Of a stretch of DNA of 29,353 nucleotides, positions 8,511-15,530 are shown one piece after another. How positions within the stretch are numbered: position 1 is the first letter of the stretch; every line of letters begins with the position of its first letter. A model generated the notes under the pieces. The model was not told the DNA's origin and searched no databases. It saw nothing but the letters and a program-made list of their open reading frames with translations. Origin of the DNA: a virus; IMG/VR virus record IMGVR_UViG_3300009176_000261, positions 1 to 29,353 of that record; one strand, 5' to 3'. The position numbers were made by a program, and so were the translations under genes.

Positions 8511-10513
8511 GCGCCTTCTTCCCCGACTTCATCCGCACGCAGTTGGCGACCACTCCGACACTCTTCGTCGGCAAGACGCTCAAGGTCGTACTGCTGCGCC
8601 AGGCCCCTTCGTTCAACAGCGAGGACAGCCGCTACCAGGAGATCAGCACCCTGCCCGAACTGCTCGCCAAGCCTGGCTGGGCTGAGGTGTCTGGCACCAC
8701 CGGCTACCCGCTGGCAAGCACCATCCCGGCCAACATGTACAAGCCGGTGGGCTTCACCAACAACTACTTCCGAGCCGACCTCTACACCTTCGGCACCCTG
8801 GCCGACACCGAGGTCGCTGGCTTCGCCTTCCTGCTGGTCGGCACCTACGGCGGCAAGGTCGATCCGATCGTGATGGTGACGACGAGTCCGTTCGATGTTG
8901 GACCGCAGATTCTGAGGGCCACCGATGGGATAACGGCTAACCCGGATATCGGACTACCGGTGCCACCGCCACCATCGAATAACCGCTGGCTATTCTCTTG
9001 GGCCGACGCTGCAGGCGGTGCGACCCAGGTGACATCGATGGTCGAGGGGCCGCTGTCGGTGTACCAGGGAGCGCCGCCGTTCGAAGTCAGTCACACTCAG
9101 CACGTCTGGCTCTACCCGCAGCGGGTCAACATGATCGCCAACCCCAGCTTCGAATCGGCGTCTGTCAACACTGGCTACTGGTCAACCAACGGGTCGGCCA
9201 GCCGGGTTGCCATCCCCAACGCCGCCCTGGTCGGCCCGACCGGCAGCCCTGCTGGTGCCTGGTCCGGTCGGTTCCAGAAGGCGGGCACGGTGATCGCTGA
9301 GTCCAACTGGTTCCCCACCCAACGGGAAGAGGACTGGACGATCCAGTTGCATGCCAAGGGCACCGGCAAGCTCAAGGTCGGCTTCGTCGCTTGGAACGAC
9401 GAGTTCAACGTGCTCGGCACGGACTGGGGCACACAAACGTGGACGCTCAACGCCAGTTCGTTCATCCATATCTCAACGTGTCGCACCGTTGCCCAGGCAT
9501 ACCAGGCTTTGATCCGTCTGGAGTGTGACGGCGGCGATCTCACGATCGATCAGGTGCTGTGCGAGAAGGGCCTGCTCCCGGACTGGGACTACTTCGACGG
9601 TGACTCGACCTACGGCGCTCGGGACGACTACATGTGGTACGGCGGTGAGGTCCGCAAGGGTGGCACCTACTCCCTGTGGTATAACAACAAGCGCACCATC
9701 TACGGGCGCATGTTCGGCCGTGAAGTTGACAGTACGGCACTGATCACCGACGACGTGATCGCTGAACGAGGCTTCATTTACAAGTGGGTACCTGCGGGAA
9801 CGTTCATCAACGCCCATCTCGGCGTGCTCTACCCCAACGACCCGATGGCACCGGTCCCGGCCAAGGTCGCTGGCGTGATCGCCTACCGCTCAGGTGTCTC
9901 CGACACCGCAGGGGTGGTCAACCCCTGGGTGGTGGATCAGTATCTCATCCCGGCTCTCGGCACCATCTCTACACCCGACACGCCTGACATGGCGATCACC
10001 GGGATGGTGCGGCTGTCATTCCGGGCGAGATTCGATGCGATCCTGGGTACCGGGTTCCCGTCAGTCGTGATTAAGCAGACCGCCGCCCCGGTACGGGAAT
10101 ATCTCGTCTTCTTGTATCACCCCAACACTGACCTCATGGTCTTCTCGTCGGCAGATCCGGCGCTGACGAGTTTCACCCAGGCCACGATGCTCGCATCGAC
10201 ACCGCTCGGGGTTGCCCACACCTTTGGTGTCGAGGTCGCTCCCAACGCAACGTCCATCGTGTCCATCCTCGATGGGGTTCGTACTACTCAACCAGCGGGG
10301 CAGCTTGTTCTGCCACACACCGCTGCTCCCGTCATGATCGGCGGCGGTGATCCCAACCTGCAAGGGCGCATCTACTGGGCGCAGCTGGAGAAGCTCGACG
10401 GCACCGTCATCTGGCGGTTCGACGCCACTGAGTATCCGGGCACGGGGACGAGCTACACCGATCCACGGGGCCGGGTCTGGACGCTGTCCAACGCCAACGC
10501 CATCGGGCACTGA
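8507..10513 (+). CDS. Receptor-binding/minor tail protein with carbohydrate-binding-like and LamG-like domains
   Basis: This 668-residue protein is the last of the tail operon. Residues 1-135 probably attach it to the baseplate. A Pro-rich linker (VPPPPSNN, about 150-160) follows. Residues 208-355 resemble a CBM4/9-type jelly roll, with MIANPSFESASVNTGYW as the usual opening and QVLCEKG close to its end. The region YFDGDSTYGARDDYMWYGGEVRKGG is the standard 'tail' that follows such modules in actinophage minor tail proteins. Residues 475-650 resemble a concanavalin/LamG sandwich (MVRLSFRARFD, MIGGGDPNLQGRIYWAQL). It likely recognises cell-surface sugars. Codon choice changes near 8890-9000, at the domain border. 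No enzyme motif was seen. Confidence 0.68.
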   Translation: MSAFFPDFIRTQLATTPTLFVGKTLKVVLLRQAPSFNSEDSRYQEISTLPELLAKPGWAEVSGTTGYPLASTIPANMYKPVGFTNNYFRADLYTFGTLADTEVAGFAFLLVGTYGGKVDPIVMVTTSPFDVGPQILRATDGITANPDIGLPVPPPPSNNRWLFSWADAAGGATQVTSMVEGPLSVYQGAPPFEVSHTQHVWLYPQRVNMIANPSFESASVNTGYWSTNGSASRVAIPNAALVGPTGSPAGAWSGRFQKAGTVIAESNWFPTQREEDWTIQLHAKGTGKLKVGFVAWNDEFNVLGTDWGTQTWTLNASSFIHISTCRTVAQAYQALIRLECDGGDLTIDQVLCEKGLLPDWDYFDGDSTYGARDDYMWYGGEVRKGGTYSLWYNNKRTIYGRMFGREVDSTALITDDVIAERGFIYKWVPAGTFINAHLGVLYPNDPMAPVPAKVAGVIAYRSGVSDTAGVVNPWVVDQYLIPALGTISTPDTPDMAITGMVRLSFRARFDAILGTGFPSVVIKQTAAPVREYLVFLYHPNTDLMVFSSADPALTSFTQATMLASTPLGVAHTFGVEVAPNATSIVSILDGVRTTQPAGQLVLPHTAAPVMIGGGDPNLQGRIYWAQLEKLDGTVIWRFDATEYPGTGTSYTDPRGRVWTLSNANAIGH

Positions 10514-10540
10514 GATACTTGGTAGTAGCGTGCTCCCCCC

Positions 10541-10807
10541 ATGGAGCACCTTCTCGTAGCATTCGCCGTGTGGGGCCTGTGGACAGCCCTGATGGAGATG
10601 GTGGAGGCCTCGGCCTGGTTCTGGCGGCTCCTGCCCTTCGTGTTGGGGGTCGGGGGCCAGTGCCTGATCGACTACCATCACTGGTGGCTTGGACTCGGCC
10701 TGGGTGGAGCAGCGATGATCCTGATGCGAATCAGCGATTTGTTGCTGGTAACTACGGACTGGGTTAGGGTCCTCGTCCTGCGACAGCAACGAGCGACCAG
10801 ACAATAG
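10541..10807 (+). CDS. Two-helix membrane protein (holin-like candidate)
   Basis: This 88-residue protein has two hydrophobic segments, about residues 4-38 (rich in Trp, Leu, Ala and Val) and 48-70 (WLGLGLGGAAMILMRISDLL), and a basic C-terminal tail with several Arg. This is the layout of many small phage holins, but the family is too diverse for a motif test. It sits between the last tail gene and an acidic protein. No clear ribosome binding site precedes the ATG. A TAGCGT box lies 9 nt before it (10526-10531), so near-leaderless expression is possible. A holin, a membrane accessory or a superinfection protein would all fit. Confidence 0.55.
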   Translation: MEHLLVAFAVWGLWTALMEMVEASAWFWRLLPFVLGVGGQCLIDYHHWWLGLGLGGAAMILMRISDLLLVTTDWVRVLVLRQQRATRQ

Positions 10808-10817
10808 GAGAAACGCC

Positions 10818-11699
10818 ATGTACATCGTGCTCGGTGACGGGGAGATGACCCGCAAGGAGTTGACCGAGACACTCCAGGAGTTGATGGACAACACGGGGGA
10901 CCAGCCGTACTGGTTCGTCGTCCAGGGCAAGGACGACCCCTCTGACACCGACAAGGCCATCGTCAACTGGCTGGACAAGAACGGGGTCTACTACGAGGTG
11001 CTGACCGACGACGCCGATGCGATGGCCGACATCTACGGCAACGCTCAGGAGACGCACGTCGCCAAGCGCATCGCTCAGAAGGTCGTCAATCTGCTCAACA
11101 CCAAGCCCGAGGAAGGCGAGACGACGGCGCAGATCCTGGCGCTCTACGTCTCGGACGACCCCGCTGCCGAAGAGGATCGCTGGCTCAACGGTGTGATCCA
11201 GGCCGCAGCCGACGCCGGATTCCCGGCTTTCGTGCTCAACGACGGCATGGTGGAGGTTGACTTCTCTGATCCAGAGGCCGAAGGGGCCGAAGCGGACGAA
11301 ATAGAGGAAGAAGAGGACGTGCCACCCACCAAGCCCACCAAGGCCGCTGCCAAGAAGGTTGCCGCCAGCCCGAACGGGGCCAAGCCCAAGGTCAAGACGT
11401 ACACCCGGGAAGACCTGGAAGAACTCTCCCTGACCGAACTCAAGGAGATCGCCACGGCTCAAGGGATCGAACTGCCGCCGCGCACCCGCATCCCCACCTA
11501 CATCGATCACATCCTGGGCGAGGCCAAGGGTGAGGCACCGGCTGCCGAGATCGATACCCCCCCTATCACGACGACCACTTCGGGCAGCAACACCACAGCC
11601 ACCATCACCAGCATCAACGGCGTCAGCGCCGAGAGCCTGGCCGAAGCCGCTGCGGGCATCGTGATGCGGAAGATCGTTGAGGCTCTCCAGGGGGTGTGA
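10818..11699 (+). CDS. Acidic protein with a Rho_N/SAP-like domain, function unknown
   Basis: This is a 293-residue protein with a strong ribosome binding site (AGGAGAAAC, 3 nt before the ATG). The first 150 residues contain mixed helices and strands and no known motif. An acidic stretch (EAEGAEADEIEEEEDV, 153-168) is followed by a Lys/Ala-rich linker. Residues 196-235 (YTREDLEELSLTELKEIATA, then PRTRIPTYIDHILGE) match the Rho N-terminal/SAP-like helix-extended-loop-helix fold, which in other proteins binds nucleic acid. The C terminus has a Thr/Ser-rich linker and a final helix. It is the last gene before the hairpin at 11718-11751. The ribosome binding site suggests high expression. A DNA- or RNA-associated role is only inferred. 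Confidence 0.6.
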   Translation: MYIVLGDGEMTRKELTETLQELMDNTGDQPYWFVVQGKDDPSDTDKAIVNWLDKNGVYYEVLTDDADAMADIYGNAQETHVAKRIAQKVVNLLNTKPEEGETTAQILALYVSDDPAAEEDRWLNGVIQAAADAGFPAFVLNDGMVEVDFSDPEAEGAEADEIEEEEDVPPTKPTKAAAKKVAASPNGAKPKVKTYTREDLEELSLTELKEIATAQGIELPPRTRIPTYIDHILGEAKGEAPAAEIDTPPITTTTSGSNTTATITSINGVSAESLAEAAAGIVMRKIVEALQGV

Positions 11700-11717
11700 C
11701 CATCCCTCCCTGGTAGT

Positions 11718-11751
11718 GAGATATCCCCTGCGGGCGGGCAGGGGATATCTC
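11718..11751 (+). terminator. Perfect 14-bp inverted repeat after the structural operon
   Basis: GAGATATCCCCTGC (11718-11731) and its exact reverse complement (11738-11751) flank a 6-nt loop GGGCGG. It starts 18 nt after the stop of the acidic-protein gene and lies before the next promoter, the expected place for a terminator. There is no U tract, so it may instead be an RNA-processing or protein-binding site. Hairpin terminators without U tracts are reported in actinobacteria. Confidence 0.65.
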
Positions 11752-11761
11752 AACACAGGGG

Positions 11762-11797
11762 TTGCATCCGTGTCAAAGATTCTGTATCTTTGACAAC
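11762..11797 (+). promoter_or_regulatory. Leaderless promoter overlapped by a 10-bp dyad operator
   Basis: TATCTT at 11785-11790 fits the actinobacterial TANNNT -10 box and lies exactly 7 nt before the ATG at 11798, so transcription would start at or next to the start codon. TTGCAT (11762-11767) is a weak -35 at a 17-nt spacing. A perfect dyad covers the -10: TGTCAAAGAT (11771-11780), 5-nt spacer, ATCTTTGACA (11786-11795). A repressor bound here would block polymerase. No ribosome binding site exists upstream of the ATG, in agreement with leaderless expression. The right arm also contains TTGACA, but no -10 lies at a proper distance from it. Confidence 0.6.
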
Positions 11798-12937
11798 ATG
11801 AGCTTCGACAACCCCGACCCGTTCAACCCGAACCTCACCGACGAGCAGTCGGAGGTTTTTCTCTCGCTCCGCTATGTGGACGGTAAGACGCTGGCTCTGC
11901 TGGCGCTCGCCAGCGGATGGACTCCGACTCACGTCGGTGGCGGGGTGGGAGGCATGCTGTTCATCGCTGATGATGGCACGCGCTTCTCGGTGCCGATTGT
12001 CGAGAGCGATCAGAGCGTCAAGAGCCTGAGGTCGAACGTCCGCAAGGTGTTGAGACACCGGAAGCCGAACGGCCCACCCCCTCTCGTCATCGTGGAGAGG
12101 GTGATCGACTACTTGAAGATGGACGCCTCCCGCGCCACCACGCTTCGCATCCTCGCCTCCGAGGCCGGTGCTCCGACCGTGGCAGGGTCCCCAGTGGAGC
12201 CGGTTCCTGATGACGGCGGATCATCGGAACCGGCCCCAGTGGTGACCCCGCCTGGGCGTCATCGTAAGCGACGTATCACTCGCGAAGAGCCTTGGAGCGC
12301 ACATCGCAACCAAAGTGGCGTGACATACCCGTCCGACGCTGTGATGGAGCGCACCTGGAACGACGGCACGACGGACTTCGCCTGCCGCTGGGAGGGTTGT
12401 GACTTCACCGACGACAACGCTCGCACGGTGGCTGCTCACAACGGCGCTCACAAGCGCGGCCAGGGCAAGTCGCCCCAGCCCGAAGTGGATGGCTTCGATC
12501 CCAACCACGTCCCCGGCACCAGCCGCACCCGTCGCATCTTCAAGTTGCGCCGTGAGGTTGACGGTGCGCTGACGGCAGCGCTCGCCCAGGGGATCGACTT
12601 CTCCGTGGTCGATCAGGCCGAGTGGATCGCCACCTGGATCATCGACCACCGCGTCGAGCCAGTGAAGGGCAGCGGCGACGAGGCCGACGAGGTTGAGTTG
12701 ACCCCGGAGCAGATCCTGGACCGGATCGCAGCCCTGGCCGACCGTGGTCGTGGCAAGATCCTGCGGGAGCAGGTTGATAGCACTCAGGCCCTGGCCGAGG
12801 ACTATCTGGAGCAGTTGACAGAGGCTCAGGCCCAGCGTGACGCCGCTCTTGCTAAGGCCTCCCGAGTTGAGGGTAACCTGAGCGCCCTAAGAGACATGTT
12901 CAACGAAACGTTGGCAGACCCGGAGGTAACACAGTGA
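11798..12937 (+). CDS. C2H2 zinc-finger protein, function unknown
   Basis: The product has 379 residues from the ATG at 11798, chosen because the -10 box is 7 nt upstream; the in-frame TTG at 11762 lies inside the promoter. A single C2H2 finger is at residues 196-218: C196, C201, H214, H218 (C-x4-C-x12-H-x3-H). Before it is a basic patch (GRHRKRRITR, 153-162). Residues 260-300 look helical, and 325-370 form a likely coiled coil (AEDYLEQLTEAQAQRDAALA). The finger and the basic patch suggest binding to nucleic acid. As the first gene of the long operon and behind an operator, it could be the regulator of that operon; this is a guess. GTGA overlap with the next gene. Confidence 0.6.
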   Translation: MSFDNPDPFNPNLTDEQSEVFLSLRYVDGKTLALLALASGWTPTHVGGGVGGMLFIADDGTRFSVPIVESDQSVKSLRSNVRKVLRHRKPNGPPPLVIVERVIDYLKMDASRATTLRILASEAGAPTVAGSPVEPVPDDGGSSEPAPVVTPPGRHRKRRITREEPWSAHRNQSGVTYPSDAVMERTWNDGTTDFACRWEGCDFTDDNARTVAAHNGAHKRGQGKSPQPEVDGFDPNHVPGTSRTRRIFKLRREVDGALTAALAQGIDFSVVDQAEWIATWIIDHRVEPVKGSGDEADEVELTPEQILDRIAALADRGRGKILREQVDSTQALAEDYLEQLTEAQAQRDAALAKASRVEGNLSALRDMFNETLADPEVTQ

Positions 12938-13122
12938 ACGTGGCGGAACTCATCGACTCAGTGATCGACAACGGCGGCGACGGCCAAGCCGTGGTCAGCG
13001 AACTGATCAAGTACGGGCACTTGCCCCCGGACGCCAACGACCGACCGGCTGGTAAGACAGCGCAGGAGGTCCGCACGGTGGAAGAGCTTCGCACCAAGAT
13101 GCAGACGTGGCTGGATGCATGA
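12934..13122 (+). CDS. Small hypothetical protein
   Basis: This 62-residue, mostly helical protein starts at a GTG that overlaps the previous stop (GTGA), with GGAGG 8 nt upstream. It is acidic, with a central Gly/Asp turn (DNGGDGQAVVSELIKYG). No known motif was seen. It is coupled to the finger-protein gene, and its own stop overlaps the next ATG, so the three are translated together. Confidence 0.6.
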   Translation: MNVAELIDSVIDNGGDGQAVVSELIKYGHLPPDANDRPAGKTAQEVRTVEELRTKMQTWLDA

Positions 13123-13181
13123 ACCTCATCAAGCGCATGCTCACCGTCGTGATCAACATGACTATGGTGATACTGCGGTGA
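13119..13181 (+). CDS. 20-residue hydrophobic membrane peptide (predicted)
   Basis: The ATG at 13119 overlaps the previous stop as ATGA, and the frame ends at TGA 13179-13181. The peptide has a basic N terminus (MNLIKRM), then an uninterrupted hydrophobic run (LTVVINMTMVIL) and a final Arg. This pattern fits a membrane-inserted microprotein, similar in form to small membrane toxins or holin accessories. Support comes from the coupling overlap and the hydrophobic pattern; the length is too short for any family call. Confidence 0.4.
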   Translation: MNLIKRMLTVVINMTMVILR

Positions 13182-13215
13182 CGTTTGCCGTGATCTGATC
13201 AACGGGTAGCAAACG
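13182..13215 (+). repeat. 7-bp inverted repeat before the 38-residue membrane protein gene
   Basis: CGTTTGC (13182-13188) and GCAAACG (13209-13215) are exact reverse complements separated by 20 nt. They end 3 nt before the GTG of the next gene. The region lacks a good ribosome binding site, so a hairpin could affect start access, or it could be an operator. Chance is not excluded. Confidence 0.3.
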
Positions 13216-13218
13216 CAG

Positions 13219-13335
13219 GTGATCGACTTCCTTCGTGCTTTCGGCATCGCCCTCGGACTGTTCCTCGCCTTCGGGGCCGGGGCCTGGCTGGAGCAGGGTG
13301 GCAAGAGCAAAGACGACGACTATGACGACGAGTAA
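13219..13335 (+). CDS. 38-residue single-pass membrane protein, holin-like candidate
   Basis: The GTG start at 13219 and the TAA at 13333-13335 give 38 residues: a short head (MIDFLRAF), a transmembrane segment (GIALGLFLAFGAGAWL) and a highly charged tail (GKSKDDDYDDE). The sharp split between hydrophobic and acidic parts is not expected by chance. It lies 23 nt before the secreted lysozyme-like gene, so a role in lysis (holin or holin regulator) is reasonable. The start signal is weak (acgcag). No homology can be claimed for a protein this short. Confidence 0.5.
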   Translation: MIDFLRAFGIALGLFLAFGAGAWLEQGGKSKDDDYDDE

Positions 13336-13358
13336 CACCAACAACAAGGAGAAACAAC

Positions 13359-13778
13359 ATGAAGAAGCTCATTGCAGCCCTGTTCGTGGGGTTGACCCTG
13401 TCGGCCGCGCCGGTCGTCACCGAGGTCAGTGGCTCAGGGGGCCAGGTGGAGGCGGCGTGCAGCTATCACCACTGGTCGTCCAACGTCGAACGCTGGCACT
13501 CGACGGCGCTGGCTCAGGGCTGGTCGGAGTGCCAGTGGTATCACCTGTCCTGCATCATCTACCGGGAGTCCCGGGGCAACCCGATGGCTTACAACCGTTA
13601 CGACGCTGCCGGTGGTAGCCGGGGACTGACGCAGATCAACGGCGTCCACACTGGGTGGCTCGGTCGGGCCGGGATCATCCGCTGGCCCTACGACCTGTTC
13701 ACGGCGTGGCGCAACCTGCGCGCTGCGCAGGCTCTCTACAGCCGTGCGGGCTGGTCACCGTGGGGAAGTTGCGGGTGA
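13359..13778 (+). CDS. Secreted lysozyme/transglycosylase-like protein (possible endolysin)
   Basis: This is a 139-residue protein with the strong start signal AGGAGAAAC before the ATG. Residues 1-33 form a Sec-type signal peptide (MKKLIAALFVGLTLSAAPVV), probably cut near VEAA. The mature part has a transglycosylase fold signature: IIYRESRGNP with the likely catalytic Glu, SRGLTQINGVH, and the C-terminal RAAQALYSRAGWSPWGSCG, plus four Cys that could form disulfides. It would cut glycan strands outside the membrane. The export signal means it may not need a holin for transport. It is the only stand-alone wall hydrolase in the window, so it may be the endolysin; the usual actinophage LysA modules are absent. 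A virion or host-modifying role is also possible. Confidence 0.68.
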   Translation: MKKLIAALFVGLTLSAAPVVTEVSGSGGQVEAACSYHHWSSNVERWHSTALAQGWSECQWYHLSCIIYRESRGNPMAYNRYDAAGGSRGLTQINGVHTGWLGRAGIIRWPYDLFTAWRNLRAAQALYSRAGWSPWGSCG

Positions 13779-13978
13779 AGCTCTGTGCCAACTGCGCCAG
13801 CGTGGTCGATCTTGACGGCTTCGTGGAGTGCAACGACTGCACGATGGAGGAGCGGGCGCTGGCCGATGACGCCGCCCGCATCATCACGGTTAACGTCGAA
13901 CACGCCTTCGTGGACGGCCGAGAGGCCACCGACGAGCGTGCCTGGTTGGCTCGCTACCGGGAGGCGAGGGGACGATGA
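13775..13978 (+). CDS. Small zinc-ribbon-like protein ending in RYREAR
   Basis: This 67-residue protein starts at a GTG that overlaps the previous stop (GTGA); longer starts would run into the lysozyme gene. The N terminus has a four-Cys knuckle: C4 and C7 (CANC), then C19 and C22 (CNDC), typical of a small zinc ribbon. The rest is helical and ends with LARYREARGR. The same ending occurs in the next two genes. The DNA for that ending contains GGGAGG (13959-13964), 10 nt before the next ATG, so it also acts as that gene's ribosome binding site. Function unknown. Confidence 0.6.
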   Translation: MKLCANCASVVDLDGFVECNDCTMEERALADDAARIITVNVEHAFVDGREATDERAWLARYREARGR

Positions 13979-14151
13979 GCAAGTTACGAGATGACGCCAT
14001 CGCTCAGATTCAGGTGCTGACCGAAGCCCTCAACGCCGAGAGGGCGTTGGCCGACGACCTGGCCCTCGTCGTCCATCTCTCGATCAAGTACGGACGCCCG
14101 CCCGAGCAAGCGGCCGAGGTGTATGCCCGCTACCGGGAGGCGAGAGCGTGA
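13975..14151 (+). CDS. 58-residue helical protein ending in RYREAR
   Basis: ATGA overlap at the start and GTGA overlap at the end. The sequence is mostly helical (DDAIAQIQVLTEALNAERAL) and probably forms a coiled coil. It ends with ARYREARA, almost the same as the previous and next proteins. GGGAGG at 14135-14140, inside the codons for this ending, stands 7 nt before the next GTG. No family is recognised. Confidence 0.55.
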   Translation: MSKLRDDAIAQIQVLTEALNAERALADDLALVVHLSIKYGRPPEQAAEVYARYREARA

Positions 14152-14336
14152 GCGACGACGACTTGCGGCCCACCAACAGTCGTACCGGCGAGGTCCAGGA
14201 CACGCCGCTGATCGATGACTTGGCCGACGTGCTCAGCCGCATGGTCGTCGGGTGGGAGCCGATCATCGGGCACGACCTGGCCCAACACCCTGAGGTGCAG
14301 CGGGTGATGGCCCGTTACCGAGAGGCCCGTAAGTGA
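14148..14336 (+). CDS. 62-residue protein ending in RYREAR
   Basis: The GTG start overlaps the previous stop. The N terminus is polar (MSDDDLRPTNSRTGEV) and the C-terminal half helical, ending with MARYREARK. It shares this ending with the two previous proteins, although the codons differ (cgt tac cga gag gcc cgt), so selection at the peptide level is possible. The DNA gives a weaker SD-like GAGAGG before the next GTG. The 5' end 'gtgagcgacgacgac' recurs at 15531. No function can be assigned. Confidence 0.58.
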   Translation: MSDDDLRPTNSRTGEVQDTPLIDDLADVLSRMVVGWEPIIGHDLAQHPEVQRVMARYREARK

Positions 14337-14428
14337 CCATCGCCCGGTGGATCTCGTTGGCGGTGATGGCAGTCCTGCTCGGCCTCACTGTGTTACTGAT
14401 CATCGACGTGCAACGGAGGAAGCGATGA
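14333..14428 (+). CDS. 31-residue single-pass membrane peptide (predicted)
   Basis: The GTG at 14333 overlaps the previous stop (GTGA), and the TGA at 14426-14428 overlaps the next ATG. The peptide has a short N terminus (MTIARW), a hydrophobic segment (ISLAVMAVLLGLTVLLII) and a basic end (DVQRRKR), a positive-inside pattern that predicts N-out, C-in. Codons for QRRKR contain CGGAGGAAG, a strong ribosome binding site for the next gene. Coupling on both sides and the membrane pattern support a real gene. Confidence 0.5.
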   Translation: MTIARWISLAVMAVLLGLTVLLIIDVQRRKR

Positions 14429-14520
14429 CCGATCCCGCAGTGCGTGCCGCTGTGGCGACGTTGCTGGTGTTCGCTGTGATCGTCTGGCTGGGTGTTCTGG
14501 TCAAGGTGATGACGAAATGA
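14425..14520 (+). CDS. 31-residue single-pass membrane peptide (predicted)
   Basis: It starts as ATGA within the previous gene's stop, with CGGAGG upstream, and ends as ATGA with the next. After MTDPAVRAA comes a hydrophobic stretch (VATLLVFAVIVWLGVLV) and a basic end (KVMTK). It is equal in length to the peptide before it, so the two may form a membrane pair, as is known for some holin/antiholin and toxin-like peptides. That parallel is only by form. Confidence 0.5.
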   Translation: MTDPAVRAAVATLLVFAVIVWLGVLVKVMTK

Positions 14521-14708
14521 TCGTCAACGACTCCGAGTACACCGACGAAGAGGCGCGCCAGTACGCCGAGAGCGAGCGCGACCTCCACACCCCGGCCAAT
14601 CAAGAGGACAACGGTTACGAGCGTTGCGCCTACTGTCACTACACCCGCCACCCTTGTTCGGTCCACGAACTGGCGTCGCTGGTGCTGGCCCTGTTGGACC
14701 GGCCATGA
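14517..14708 (+). CDS. 63-residue protein with a Cys/His cluster
   Basis: ATGA-coupled at both ends. The N-terminal half is acidic and helical (DSEYTDEEARQYAESERDLH); residues 37-49 hold C37, C40, H41, H45 and C47 (CAYCHYTRHPC), a likely zinc-binding knuckle. The C terminus is a hydrophobic helix (LASLVLALLDRP). Small phage zinc proteins of this kind often act as adaptors to host proteins; nothing specific is shown here. Confidence 0.55.
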   Translation: MIVNDSEYTDEEARQYAESERDLHTPANQEDNGYERCAYCHYTRHPCSVHELASLVLALLDRP

Positions 14709-14821
14709 ACGACTGGCGTGACGCCGCCGCCATCTTCTTCGCCCTGCTCATCACGTCGGTGTGCCTCGGCGTGTTCTGCTACGTCGGATGGTGGGTCGTC
14801 TCCGTGGTGAAGGCGGGATGA
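14705..14821 (+). CDS. 38-residue single-pass membrane protein (predicted)
   Basis: ATG at 14705 overlaps the previous stop; the TGA at 14819-14821 overlaps the next ATG. After MNDWRD there is a long hydrophobic stretch (AAAIFFALLITSVCLGVFC) that continues through YVGWWVV, then ends SVVKAG. The aromatic belt and the length fit one or a slightly long membrane helix. It is one of a series of such peptides between 13119 and 15632. Confidence 0.5.
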   Translation: MNDWRDAAAIFFALLITSVCLGVFCYVGWWVVSVVKAG

Positions 14822-15099
14822 TGGGCGGCACCTTCACCATCTACCCGCCCGACTACGACGGGCCAATAGAGGACGGCTACCGCTGCAACAACGAGAGCGA
14901 GTGGGTGGCGAGCCACCTCAACAAGGGCGACCGCTGCTGGTTCCGCAAGAACAAGCTCTCGATGCGTCCCGGCACCTTCATGAGCGCCTGGTTCTACGAC
15001 GGAGTGATCGCCGAGGTCTACGAAGACGATCCCGACGACTTCATCAGGTGGTCGTTGTTCCTCGACCTCGGTGACGAACTACGAGCGGAGGCTCCATGA
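14818..15099 (+). CDS. Hypothetical 93-residue protein
   Basis: Start chosen at 14818 (ATGATG), where it overlaps the previous stop; a longer start in frame would cover the membrane peptide gene. The product is Trp- and Tyr-rich (ESEWVASHLNKGDRCWFRKN, SAWFYDGVIAEVYEDD) with an SH3-like beta pattern, and acidic at its C terminus. No family was recognised. It is ATGA-coupled to the next gene. Confidence 0.6.
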   Translation: MMGGTFTIYPPDYDGPIEDGYRCNNESEWVASHLNKGDRCWFRKNKLSMRPGTFMSAWFYDGVIAEVYEDDPDDFIRWSLFLDLGDELRAEAP

Positions 15100-15512
15100 G
15101 TGACGAGAAGCTGACCCCGGAGCGGGCCGTGCGCCTGTTGCGGGCCAAGGGTGCCGAGTTGGAGGCCCAGGTGCTGTCGGACCTGGCCGCTGATCCTGAC
15201 GGCAGCGATCCAACGCTCACACGGTCCACCTATCTCGCCGCCGACATCGCCCTCATCGCCCAACTGGTGGCCGACCACATCGAGCGCACCGCCTACACGC
15301 TCACCACGTCGGCGTCGAGCGGCTCGTTCACCGCCACGACCCATCAGCGGGTGAGCCGCGGCTACCTCAAGTCGATCCTGGAGGTGACCGAGTTCGATGT
15401 CGGCTCCAGGGAAGAAGCCGAGTACGTGATGGAGTTGAAGGCCGAGTGCGACGCCTACCTCGGCCGACGCTGGGGACCGGATCACCCCGACTACGACGAG
15501 ATGGGCCAGTGA
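15096..15512 (+). CDS. Hypothetical 138-residue helical protein
   Basis: ATGA-coupled to the gene before. Residues 1-70 are helical (TPERAVRLLRAKGAELEAQV, DIALIAQLVADHIERT); a Thr/Ser-rich link (TTSASSGSFTATTHQ) precedes a second helical part ending with an acidic tail (PDYDEMGQ). No motif was recognised. The length, codon use and coupling make it a credible gene. Confidence 0.6.
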   Translation: MSDEKLTPERAVRLLRAKGAELEAQVLSDLAADPDGSDPTLTRSTYLAADIALIAQLVADHIERTAYTLTTSASSGSFTATTHQRVSRGYLKSILEVTEFDVGSREEAEYVMELKAECDAYLGRRWGPDHPDYDEMGQ

Positions 15513-15530
15513 GCGAGGGATACTTGATGA

